From Chryseobacterium sp. W4I1 (GTDB lineage Bacteria; Bacteroidota; Bacteroidia; Flavobacteriales; Weeksellaceae): DNA of 64,000 nt. The stretch is taken from positions 2,170,001 to 2,234,000 of the forward strand of contig NZ_JAUSXQ010000001.1 of NCBI RefSeq assembly GCF_030816115.1, read 5' to 3'. This document shows positions 57,123 to 64,000 of this stretch, in pieces (the first letter of the stretch is position 1; the number at the start of each line of letters is the position of its first letter). Below the pieces are notes generated by a model that worked only from the letters and a program-made list of their open reading frames with translations, was not told the origin of the DNA and ran no database searches. The position numbers and the translations under genes are program-made.

Positions 57123-57301
57123 TCTTTCTTTTACTTTTTAGATGTACAAAAATAAGGATTTTCAGTGAGAGACGAAAATTGTAACGGTGTTTTAAGCCTC
57201 TATTCAAATCAAATTTATTTTTTGAATCATTAGTCTGTTTATACCGGTATTATTTCTCTCATTAATTGTATGGACATGCACAGATATTCTCTGGCGTTTA
57301 A

Positions 57302-57330
57302 TTGAGATTTACTGAAATTAACTAATTTTG
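57302..57330 (+). promoter_or_regulatory. Promoter of the AraC gene at 57368
   Basis: TTG at 57302-57304 and TAATTTTG at 57323-57330 are separated by 18 bases, matching the Bacteroidota TTG/TAnnTTTG promoter. It lies 38 bases ahead of the ATG. Confidence 0.65.
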
Positions 57331-57367
57331 CTGTTTTATTTTTAAACAACAATAATTCGTCAATTCA

Positions 57368-58249
57368 ATGGATTTACAGAAATTGAAGATCAAGAAAAAC
57401 ATCCAAAAAGAAGAGGATAAAAACCTGTCTTTCCGTATTTTTGATCTGAGCAAAGAAAGGCTGCAAGAATATCAGAAGCCTCACAAAAAAGATCACTTCT
57501 GTATAATTGTCGTTGAAAATGGCCATGTTCAGGTTCATATTGAAGAAAAGACGCATAGCCTTAAAGCCGGAAAGATTTCTGTCATTTTTCCTGAACAGGT
57601 TCATTTTGTTTCAAATCCAAGCGAAGATTTAAAGGGAAAGTTTATTCTGTTTGAGGAAATTTTGTTCTGCTCTGATATTCTTAAAAATGAACTGAGCACC
57701 TATAACGTAAATCTTTCTACCCAGCTTAACTGTACTATTCTTCCTGCGAAAGAGTTTGAGCGAAGTATGCATCTGTTGAAAATGATTTGGGATATTTATA
57801 TCAACCCAAGTCTTATTAAAAAGGAACAGGCCCGTTTTTATATTAAAATTTTTCTGCTGGGCCTTATTGAATCTATTCACGGATTACATCCGGTATTGTA
57901 TAAGGAAACTACAGATAAGCCTCTGTATATTCAATTTAAAAAGTATCTTAATCAGCATTACAAAGAGCAGCGAACGGTTCAGTATTATGCTGAAAAATTA
58001 TCTATTACCTCTAAAAAACTAAATTCCATCACAAAAAAACATTGTGGGGAAACAGCCATCCATACGATCCATAACCGTATTCTGATAGAAATTAAAAGGC
58101 AGCTTTTATTCTCAGACCTTACTCACAAAGAGATTGCGTTTGACCTTGGGTTCAATTCTCCTTCTGCTCTTAGTAAGTTTGTAAAGTCTAAATTAAAGGA
58201 AACTCCAACGGAACTTCAGCAGGAACTGGCGCAAATGTATAACGGATAG
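57368..58249 (+). CDS. AraC family transcriptional regulator
   Basis: A 293-residue regulator. N-terminal cupin-like domain (about 30-130; FCIIVVENGHVQVHIEEKTHSL and FPEQVHFVSNP) and C-terminal AraC HTH domain (about 190-290; EKLSITSKKLNSITKKH and KEIAFDLGFNSPSALSKFVK). Typical ligand-binding form with 38-base leader. It sits 67 bases upstream of and in the same direction as the iron-containing alcohol dehydrogenase, the likely target. Confidence 0.93.
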   Translation: MDLQKLKIKKNIQKEEDKNLSFRIFDLSKERLQEYQKPHKKDHFCIIVVENGHVQVHIEEKTHSLKAGKISVIFPEQVHFVSNPSEDLKGKFILFEEILFCSDILKNELSTYNVNLSTQLNCTILPAKEFERSMHLLKMIWDIYINPSLIKKEQARFYIKIFLLGLIESIHGLHPVLYKETTDKPLYIQFKKYLNQHYKEQRTVQYYAEKLSITSKKLNSITKKHCGETAIHTIHNRILIEIKRQLLFSDLTHKEIAFDLGFNSPSALSKFVKSKLKETPTELQQELAQMYNG

Positions 58250-58284
58250 TCTTATTTGTATAACATGACTCATTCTGCGTGATC

Positions 58285-58292
58285 TAATTTTG
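58285..58292 (+). promoter_or_regulatory. Candidate -7 element for the alcohol dehydrogenase gene
   Basis: TAATTTTG, 24 bases before the ATG at 58317. The nearest TTG is 26 bases upstream of it, longer than usual, which would fit a promoter needing an activator such as the upstream AraC protein. Confidence 0.45.
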
Positions 58293-58316
58293 CATCATTA
58301 AACAAATAAAAGAAAA

Positions 58317-59483
58317 ATGAGCAAGTTATTTATTGCAGGAGAGGTTTTCCATGGTCCTGGAAGCCTTGAAGAATTAAAAAACATTAAAGGTAAAAAAGCG
58401 GTTATCGTAACCGGAGGAGGTTCTATGAGAAAAAGTGGAACGCTTGACAAAGCAATCGCTTTCTTAACTGAGGCAGGAATAGAAACTAAAGTTTTTGATG
58501 GTGTGGAAGAAGATCCTTCCTCTGCAACCAGCTTAAAGGGTGCTGAAGTCATGAGTGCTTTTGAACCGGACTGGATCATTGGGTTAGGTGGCTGTTCTGC
58601 AATTGATGCAGCGAAAATCATGTGGGTATTCTACGAATATCCTGATACAGATTTTGATTCATTAATTAAACCTTTCACAGTTCCTGTACTTAGAAATAAG
58701 GCGAGATTCATCGCAATTCCTTCTACCAGCGGAACTGGAACTGAAACGACAGGACTGGCCGTAATCACAGATCGTGAAAAAGGGGTAAAATATCCCATTG
58801 TATCTTATGAGCTGACGCCTGACATTGCTATTGTTGATGGTGAAATATGTGCTTCAATGCCTGCTCATATCACTTCAAATACTGGTTTGGATGCATTGAC
58901 GCATTGTGTGGAAGCTTATGTTTCCAATATTGAAAACAATTATGCAGATGCTCTGGCGAAAGGTGGTTTGGAAATCGTTTTTGATAATCTGAAAGAAGCA
59001 GTAAATAATCCAACGAACATTAAAGCCCGTCAGAATATGCATGATGCCTCTTTTATGGCAGGTCTGGCGTTTAATAATGCGTGGTTGGGGATTGTTCATT
59101 CGCTTTCTCACCAAGTAGGTGCATTATATGGAATCCCACATGGAGCTTCCAATGCAATTTTCCTTCCGAATGTGATCCGTTTTAATGCACAGGCTAGTAA
59201 TCGTTTTCCTGATCTGGCGAAAGTAATTGGTAAGGAAACTGCGGAAGATCTTGCTCAGGCTGTAGAAACTCTTCGTTCGGAAGTGAATAATAATGCTTCG
59301 CTTAAAGAGTTCGGAATTTCAAGAGAAGATTGGGACAAAAACCTTGATTATATAGCTAACAACGCATTAATTGATCCTTGTACAGGTTTCAATCCTCGTG
59401 TACCTACGCTGGAAGATCTGAAAATTATTTACAACGCCTGTTATGAAGGTCTTGTATATAGAGAAAAAACAGTTCTGAATTAA
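58317..59483 (+). CDS. Iron-containing alcohol dehydrogenase
   Basis: A 388-residue group III alcohol dehydrogenase. It has VTGGGSMRKSG near 32-42 and GLGGCSAIDAAK near 90-100 for NAD(P) binding, PSTSGTGTETT near 138, and the metal ligands in DALTHCVEAY, HSLSHQVGALYGIPHGASNA (two His) near 262-281. Such enzymes reduce aldehydes or butanal with NAD(P)H. Probably controlled by the AraC protein just upstream; a terminator follows. Confidence 0.92.
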   Translation: MSKLFIAGEVFHGPGSLEELKNIKGKKAVIVTGGGSMRKSGTLDKAIAFLTEAGIETKVFDGVEEDPSSATSLKGAEVMSAFEPDWIIGLGGCSAIDAAKIMWVFYEYPDTDFDSLIKPFTVPVLRNKARFIAIPSTSGTGTETTGLAVITDREKGVKYPIVSYELTPDIAIVDGEICASMPAHITSNTGLDALTHCVEAYVSNIENNYADALAKGGLEIVFDNLKEAVNNPTNIKARQNMHDASFMAGLAFNNAWLGIVHSLSHQVGALYGIPHGASNAIFLPNVIRFNAQASNRFPDLAKVIGKETAEDLAQAVETLRSEVNNNASLKEFGISREDWDKNLDYIANNALIDPCTGFNPRVPTLEDLKIIYNACYEGLVYREKTVLN

Positions 59484-59510
59484 CACTTAATTCTCTGAGA
59501 ATAAAACAAG

Positions 59511-59542
59511 AAAAAAGACCATTCAAAAGAGTGGTCTTTTTT
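59511..59542 (+). terminator. Terminator behind alcohol dehydrogenase
   Basis: AAAAAAGACCA / TGGTCTTTTTT, perfect 11-bp stem with a loop of ten bases. Confidence 0.8.
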
Positions 59543-59578
59543 CACTTTATCAAATACCTAAAGGGATCAGAAAAATGA

Positions 59579-60006
59579 TCTTTAGATTATCTGGACAAAG
59601 CTACTTGCTACAACTCAAGTCCGCAGCTTGACCCTACCGGAATACATTTTTTTACAAATGAACACCAGAAATAACCTGCTAAAAACATAGGTATACTCCT
59701 TGAACTGTTTTCAATTCCTGTTTTGAAAGTTTTTTAAATTTTCCATGATAATTTTTTTGATTCTCCTACTCTATAAGCTTTTCGAATACAAAGGAAATCC
59801 AGTCGGTTAAAGTGTATGATGCTCAGGGAAGAATTATTCAGAAACAAATCGGAATTAATTCTCAAAATACCCAAGTCAGCATTCACAGCAGTAATCAGGG
59901 AGTGTATTATTTCAAAGTAATTACTTATAAAGGAGTACTCCTTAAGAAAGTGATTAAAATTAAACATAAAACCCTTTCAGTATGCATTGCTGAAAGGGTA
60001 TTTTAA
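59579..60006 (+). pseudogene. Decayed exported protein with type IX sorting-domain remnant
   Basis: Two coding-like pieces without a start: 59579-59674 (TCYNSSPQLDPTGIHFFTNE, then stop) and 59761-60006 (FSNTKEIQSVKVYDAQGRI ... GVYYFKVITYKGVLLKKVIKI), the latter a clear C-terminal type IX secretion (Por) sorting domain. Stops and frame breaks separate them. The last frame runs past the expected end at VIKIK and through an evident terminator hairpin (59971-60003), so its stop is lost as well. It is the wreck of a secreted-protein gene. Confidence 0.55.
59971..60003 (+). terminator. Terminator of the decayed gene
   Basis: ACCCTTTCAG / CTGAAAGGGT, 10-bp stem with a nine-base loop, then ATTTT. 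It lies within the open frame of the remnant. Confidence 0.7.
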
Positions 60007-60048
60007 AAACTTCTATCTCGTGAGAATATATTATTCTACAGGAATAGC

Positions 60049-60074
60049 AAAAGCCAACCTTTCGGATGGCTTTT
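60049..60074 (-). terminator. Terminator of the 60078 gene
   Basis: AAAAGCCA / TGGCTTTT stem with a ten-base loop. Confidence 0.7.
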
Positions 60075-60077
60075 ATT

Positions 60078-60488
60078 TTATTGATAAATTACTACATCAT
60101 CTTTTTTAATCTGGTAACGTGATTTTTTGTAAGGAACTAACACATAAATTTCTTTAATATAACTTCCGCTTTTCCACATTTTGCTTTTCCCTTCCCTGTT
60201 AAGGATAATGCTTTTTGCATTTCCATCTGGAATGAAAATTTCAGCTCTTTTCATATCTTTACTAAAGATAACGGCTGTCATTGAAGTATAACTTTTATCT
60301 GAATTTACTTCCTTCAATTTGATTTTCTGTTCGAAAACCCTTACACAATCATTTTTGATCTGTGAATACGTATAGCCTGCTGAACCTATACAGCCATGAA
60401 CATCTTTATCACCTCCTTTAGGAGATTTTTGCTGGGTAAAGGCTAAAGAGCTAAGGAGCATTGTGCCCAATAAAATAGTTTTTCTCAT
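60078..60488 (-). CDS. Small exported protein, tandem paralogue A
   Basis: A 136-residue protein with signal peptide (about 1-18) and a mature core GGDKDVHGCIGSAGYTYSQIKNDCVRVFEQ carrying two Cys, probably a disulfide, followed by a beta-rich half ending RYQIKKDDVVIYQ. It is a tandem copy of the gene at 60681-61067, with the same Cys and core. The core resembles small lipoprotein-like domains with conserved GCIGSAGY, but I cannot assign a named family or role. Confidence 0.7.
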   Translation of the reverse strand: MRKTILLGTMLLSSLAFTQQKSPKGGDKDVHGCIGSAGYTYSQIKNDCVRVFEQKIKLKEVNSDKSYTSMTAVIFSKDMKRAEIFIPDGNAKSIILNREGKSKMWKSGSYIKEIYVLVPYKKSRYQIKKDDVVIYQ

Positions 60489-60634
60489 ATGTAAAATATT
60501 AATGGTTTTAGTTTGGTGAAATTATGCCAAAAAGATGGTTTAATTAAATCTAAGATACAAAAAAGCCACTCTTTTTGAATGACTGGTGGATATATTATTT
60601 TGTATCTCTGAACTTTTAAATATATTAAAGATAA

Positions 60635-60660
60635 AGAGGCCGTCTTAACAGACAGCCTCT
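60635..60660 (-). terminator. Terminator of the 60681 gene
   Basis: AGAGGC-GTCT / AGAC-GCCTCT with single-base bulges and TAAC loop, A/T-flanked. Confidence 0.7.
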
Positions 60661-60680
60661 ATTCTATTTATAATTTGGAT

Positions 60681-61067
60681 TTACTGATAAATCACAACAT
60701 TGTCTTTTTTAAGCTGGTAACCCTTTTTCTTGAATGGAACCAATACATAATCATCTTTTTTCCAGGCTTTACCTCTTCCCAATCTTGTAAGGATCAGGCT
60801 TTCTCCGTCTGCATCGGGAACGAAAACCTCTGCTTTTTTCATGTCATCGCTGAAAATTACAGCAGCCATTGACGTAGAACCTCCTGTTGGAGCAACCTCG
60901 GTCAATTTAATCTTCTGTTCAAAAACCCGTACACAATCTTTTTTGATCTGGGAGTACGTATACCCTGCAGAACCTATACATCCATGAGCATCTTTATCTC
61001 CGCCTAAAGTCTGTGCGAATATAAAAGATCCCAAAAATATGGAGCTAAGTAAGATTATTTTTTTCAT
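60681..61067 (-). CDS. Small exported protein, tandem paralogue B
   Basis: A 128-residue protein with signal peptide (about 1-18, IILLSSIFLGSFIFAQ) and the same core as the neighbour: GGDKDAHGCIGSAGYTYSQIKKDCVRVFEQ, two Cys, then KLTEV, VIFSDDMKKAEVFVPD and the closing YQLKKDNVVIYQ. Separate terminators show that each copy is its own transcription unit. Function unknown; duplication is visible directly. Upstream lies the GH3 gene's terminator. Confidence 0.7.
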   Translation of the reverse strand: MKKIILLSSIFLGSFIFAQTLGGDKDAHGCIGSAGYTYSQIKKDCVRVFEQKIKLTEVAPTGGSTSMAAVIFSDDMKKAEVFVPDADGESLILTRLGRGKAWKKDDYVLVPFKKKGYQLKKDNVVIYQ

Positions 61068-61120
61068 AATTATTATTTAAGTTACAAATGTGCGATTAAA
61101 AATCATGCCAAAAAAGGAAA

Positions 61121-61140
61121 AGCCACTCAAAAGAATGGCT
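61121..61140 (-). terminator. Terminator behind bglX
   Basis: AGCCA / TGGCT around a ten-base loop; short stem, A/T flanks. Confidence 0.5.
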
Positions 61141-61148
61141 CACTATTA

Positions 61149-63476
61149 TTATTTTGTCCAGTTAATCTTTGAATGTTTCACCTCAGTAGAATTGGTTCCG
61201 ACCATGATGTCAAATTCTCCCGGTTCCCAGTCGAATTTCAGTTCTCCGTTGTAGAATTTAAGGTTTTCCGTAGTGATATCGAAGGTTACTTTCTTAGATT
61301 CTCCTTTTTTCAGGAATACTTTCTGGAAGCCTTTCAGTTCTTTTACCGGTCTGGTAATGCTTCCTACCATATCTCTAATATAAAGCTGTACGACTTCCGC
61401 ACCGTCGTAATTTCCGCTGTTAGTTACTGTTACGGTAGCCTGAACGGTTTGATTTCCTTTCGGATTCGGGTTTGAAACTGATAGATCAGAATAAGTGAAT
61501 TTAGAATAGCTCAGACCATATCCAAACGGATACAACGGTGTGTTGCACTCATCCATATAATTGGAACGGAATCTTTCGTATTCACATTTATCAACTTTAT
61601 CCTGGCTCAATGGACGGCCTGTATTTTTTGCATTATAATAGATTGGCACCTGTCCTAAGCTTCTTGGGAAGGTCATCGGAAGTTTTCCGGAAGGATTTAC
61701 TTTTCCGAACAGAACATCTGAAATGGCATTTCCAGCTTCTGAACCGGCAAACCACGCATTAAGAATAGCATCAGGTATATCTTTTACATTAGTTAAAGCT
61801 AATGGGCGACCCGTATAAAGCACCATTGCAATTGGTTTTCCTGTTTTTTTCAGTTCATTTAGTAAATCAACCTGAGACTGAGGAATAGTGATCTCCGTTC
61901 TTGAAGAAGATTCTCCGCTCATTTCTGCAGATTCACCGATAGCCAGAACGATTACGTCTGCTCTGTTGGCCACGTCAACCGCTTCCTTCAACAGTTGTTC
62001 TTTAGAACGGCTATCTCTATCTGTTTTTTTACCGTGAGCTGCATAGATGTCTTCTAATTTAGCATCATAATCAATATTTGCGCCTTTTGCAGAAAGAAAT
62101 TTCACTTCTTTTCCATAATTGGCCTGAAGACCCTGCATCAAGGAAACTGAAATAGCATGTTTTGTAGCAACACTCCATGTTCCCCCCATATTTAATGAGT
62201 TATTGACCAATGGCCCAATCACTGCTACAGTACCTGATTTTTTCAGTGGAAGTACCTGGTTTTCGTTTTTCAGTAAAACCATAGATTGGGCAGCTGCACT
62301 TCTTGCAATGTTTCGGTTTTCCATATTGTAAACCTCCTTAGCTGCGAGCTTTGCATCGCCATAGCGGTAAGGATCATCGAATAATCCAAGATCATATTTT
62401 GCTTCAAGAATTCTTCTTGTGGCCATATCGATCTCCGCCTGGGTTACTTTTCCTTCATCTAAAGATTTTTTAAGGGTGGTAAGGAATCCTTCTCCTACCA
62501 TATCCATATCTACTCCGGCTTTCAGGGCTAATGCAGACACCTGCTGAAGATCTCCCATTCCATGCTCTATCATTTCATTGATTCCGGTATAATCGGTCAC
62601 CACGAAACCTTTGAAGTTCCACATTTTTCTCAGGACATCGGTTTGAAGCCATTTGTTTCCGGTTGCAGGAACTCCGTCCACTTCATTGAAAGAAGCCATA
62701 ACAGAAGCTACACCAGCATCTACTGCTGCTTTGTAGGGTGGGAAGTATTCGTTGAACATTCTCACATGGCTCATATCTACGGTATTGTAATCACGTCCGC
62801 CTTCACCTGCACCATATAACGCAAAGTGCTTCACACAGGCTAAAATAGTATTGCCTACAGAAAGGTCTTTCCCCTGGTAACCATAGACCATATTTTTAGA
62901 AATTTCACTTCCCAAATAAGGATCTTCTCCTGAACCTTCGGATACTCTACCCCATCTTGGCTCACGGGAAATATCCACCATTGGCGAGAATGTCCAGTTG
63001 ATTCCGTCTGAAGAAGCTTCTTTAGCAGCAACTCTTGCAGACTGCTGAACCAAATTCATATCCCATGAAGCGGCAAGTCCCAAAGGAATCGGGAACGTGG
63101 TTTCATAACCGTGAATCACATCCATTCCGAAGATCAACGGAATTTTGAGACGGCTTTTTTCTACAGCCACTTTCTGAACTGCTTTGATTTTATCCGCTCC
63201 TTTTATATTGAATAATCCTCCTACTAACCCTTGCTCTACTTTCTTTCCGATATCCGAACTTTGAGCCAGTCCGGTTGTAAAATCTCCGGAAGTTGGTAAA
63301 TTCAACTGTCCAATCTTTTCATCTAAAGTCATTTTAGACAAGAGATTTTCTACGAAAGCTTTTCTTTTAGCCTGGTATTGTACCGTCTGGAAAGACTGCA
63401 CCGGTTTTGTAATCATTTCTTGTGCAGAAAATACAGGCGAAAGGGCTAAAGCTGCTATGATTATAATCTTCTTCAT
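61149..63476 (-). CDS. bglX: GH3 beta-glucosidase BglX
   Basis: A 775-residue exported beta-glucosidase. Signal peptide about 1-18; the GH3 N-terminal barrel has GMDVIHGYETTFPIPLG and the nucleophile D295 in FVVTDYTGINEM; the GH3 C-terminal domain carries AIGESAEMSGESSSR; a fibronectin III-like domain closes it (about 690-770, GAEVVQLYIRD). It releases terminal beta-glucose from oligosaccharides in the periplasm. A functional link to the GH5 enzyme at 38917 is plausible but they are far apart. Confidence 0.95.
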   Translation of the reverse strand: MKKIIIIAALALSPVFSAQEMITKPVQSFQTVQYQAKRKAFVENLLSKMTLDEKIGQLNLPTSGDFTTGLAQSSDIGKKVEQGLVGGLFNIKGADKIKAVQKVAVEKSRLKIPLIFGMDVIHGYETTFPIPLGLAASWDMNLVQQSARVAAKEASSDGINWTFSPMVDISREPRWGRVSEGSGEDPYLGSEISKNMVYGYQGKDLSVGNTILACVKHFALYGAGEGGRDYNTVDMSHVRMFNEYFPPYKAAVDAGVASVMASFNEVDGVPATGNKWLQTDVLRKMWNFKGFVVTDYTGINEMIEHGMGDLQQVSALALKAGVDMDMVGEGFLTTLKKSLDEGKVTQAEIDMATRRILEAKYDLGLFDDPYRYGDAKLAAKEVYNMENRNIARSAAAQSMVLLKNENQVLPLKKSGTVAVIGPLVNNSLNMGGTWSVATKHAISVSLMQGLQANYGKEVKFLSAKGANIDYDAKLEDIYAAHGKKTDRDSRSKEQLLKEAVDVANRADVIVLAIGESAEMSGESSSRTEITIPQSQVDLLNELKKTGKPIAMVLYTGRPLALTNVKDIPDAILNAWFAGSEAGNAISDVLFGKVNPSGKLPMTFPRSLGQVPIYYNAKNTGRPLSQDKVDKCEYERFRSNYMDECNTPLYPFGYGLSYSKFTYSDLSVSNPNPKGNQTVQATVTVTNSGNYDGAEVVQLYIRDMVGSITRPVKELKGFQKVFLKKGESKKVTFDITTENLKFYNGELKFDWEPGEFDIMVGTNSTEVKHSKINWTK

Positions 63477-63539
63477 ATAGTTATACTCTTTATTTTACAA
63501 ATTTATTATTTATTTTCTCATTTTGAGAATATAGGTTAA

Positions 63540-63938
63540 TTATTCAATAATTAAATACAGATTTGGTTTATGGGGATTTCTTTTCAAATATCCTAAAGCA
63601 CAAATCATATTACCATATTCACTCATACTAGTTTCACGACCTGAAATAGCAAGCCAGTCAGAATATACATTTTCCAATTGATCCGGATCTAAAAAATTTT
63701 TCCGATAAACAGACAAATCTATTAATATTCTATTATTTTTCTCTTCTATTATGCGAAGGTTTACTTTTTCCAAAAAAATAAAATTTAGAAAATTATTAAT
63801 ATTGCCTTTGTTCATAAACAAAGATTCAAACTTATAAAAACCTTTGAAATCAGTATATACATATTTTTCTAAAAACATATCTTCATCAAGAAGAACATTA
63901 TTGTCTGGCTGGTCCAACGCTATAAAAGTCAAGCCCAT
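63540..63938 (-). CDS. Hypothetical protein
   Basis: A 132-residue cytoplasmic protein with no recognised family, containing WLAISGRETSMSEYGNMICALGYLKRNPH near the end. Its ATG follows the stop of the upstream gene with no gap (TAA-ATG at 63941-63936), so it is translationally adjacent and may be co-expressed with a hydrolase. Composition is AT-rich and Asn/Lys/Leu-heavy. Immunity-like small proteins have this look, but nothing here supports a specific call. Confidence 0.5.
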   Translation of the reverse strand: MGLTFIALDQPDNNVLLDEDMFLEKYVYTDFKGFYKFESLFMNKGNINNFLNFIFLEKVNLRIIEEKNNRILIDLSVYRKNFLDPDQLENVYSDWLAISGRETSMSEYGNMICALGYLKRNPHKPNLYLIIE

Positions 63939-64000
63939 TTAATATTTTGATTTTTGACTTAACATCCATTCATAAAACTGTGGATTTGAATACGTCGAAT
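63939..64000 (-). CDS. C-terminus of a hydrolase-like protein, start beyond window
   Basis: The last 19 codons (STYSNPQFYEWMLSQKSKY, stop at 63939-63941) match the typical tail of predicted carboxylesterases/dienelactone-hydrolase-like peptidases (a Tyr-Ser-Asn-Pro ... YEW-L-SQK ending follows the catalytic His). Only the end is visible, so the call is tentative. Confidence 0.4.
   Translation of the reverse strand, partial: STYSNPQFYEWMLSQKSKY

Overview
The window reads as chromosomal DNA of a Chryseobacterium-type flavobacterium (Bacteroidota, Weeksellaceae). The evidence is AT-rich DNA, weak ribosome sites, scattered TAnnTTTG -7 elements, monomeric NADP isocitrate dehydrogenase, a CIA/CGA-like class A beta-lactamase (the Chryseobacterium indologenes/gleum type), a type IX secretion sorting-domain remnant and many DUF/VOC/DinB genes typical of the group. 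Genus is inferred from protein character; species is not claimed.

Layout. 1-6.1 kb: minus-strand run of small stress and detoxification genes (alpha/beta hydrolase, two DinB proteins, three VOC proteins, a Crp/Fnr regulator, DUF763, thiol peroxidase). 6.2-11.9 kb: a gene remnant, icd, a divergent HxlR/SDR pair with an evident operator, and a haem-binding/cytochrome P460 protein with a lipoprotein. 11.9-12.2 kb: three ~100-bp repeats. 12.3-15.4 kb: a LytS/LytTR two-component pair, a DUF1223 thioredoxin-like protein and DoxX. 15.5-27.8 kb: MBL-fold hydrolases, aldo/keto reductase with AraC regulator, S41 peptidase, an ECF sigma factor with a membrane protein, GapN-like dehydrogenase, an exported Tpx and a zinc-ribbon/TonB-plug-like membrane protein.

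27.8-30.6 kb is a compact, markedly AT-rich island: a 28-codon DUF6261-like fragment, a GC-rich potentially structured non-coding block, and a two-gene AAA-ATPase + DUF4435 (TOPRIM-like) operon with the architecture of the PARIS (AriA/AriB) anti-phage system. It is followed by urocanate hydratase and by a decayed Vsr-like DUF559 endonuclease gene enclosed in a perfect 32-bp inverted repeat, which resembles a small mobile cassette.

33-64 kb is mostly housekeeping: 2-hydroxyacid dehydrogenase, a KAS III/FabI-like pair, pcm, a GH5 glucanase-like enzyme, the beta-lactamase, hydroxyacyl-CoA dehydrogenase, pheT, dnaN, diacylglycerol kinase, SGNH hydrolase, an orphan barstar, purL, purB, an AraC regulator with iron alcohol dehydrogenase, two tandem paralogous small exported proteins and a GH3 beta-glucosidase.

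Five coding sequences are broken by single-base changes in A/T homopolymers or nearby (sigma factor N-terminus, hydroxyacyl-CoA dehydrogenase, purL twice, DUF559). The four insertions hit genes otherwise intact, including purL, so sequencing or assembly error is the leading explanation there. The DUF559 gene also carries an in-frame stop and is more likely genuinely decayed.
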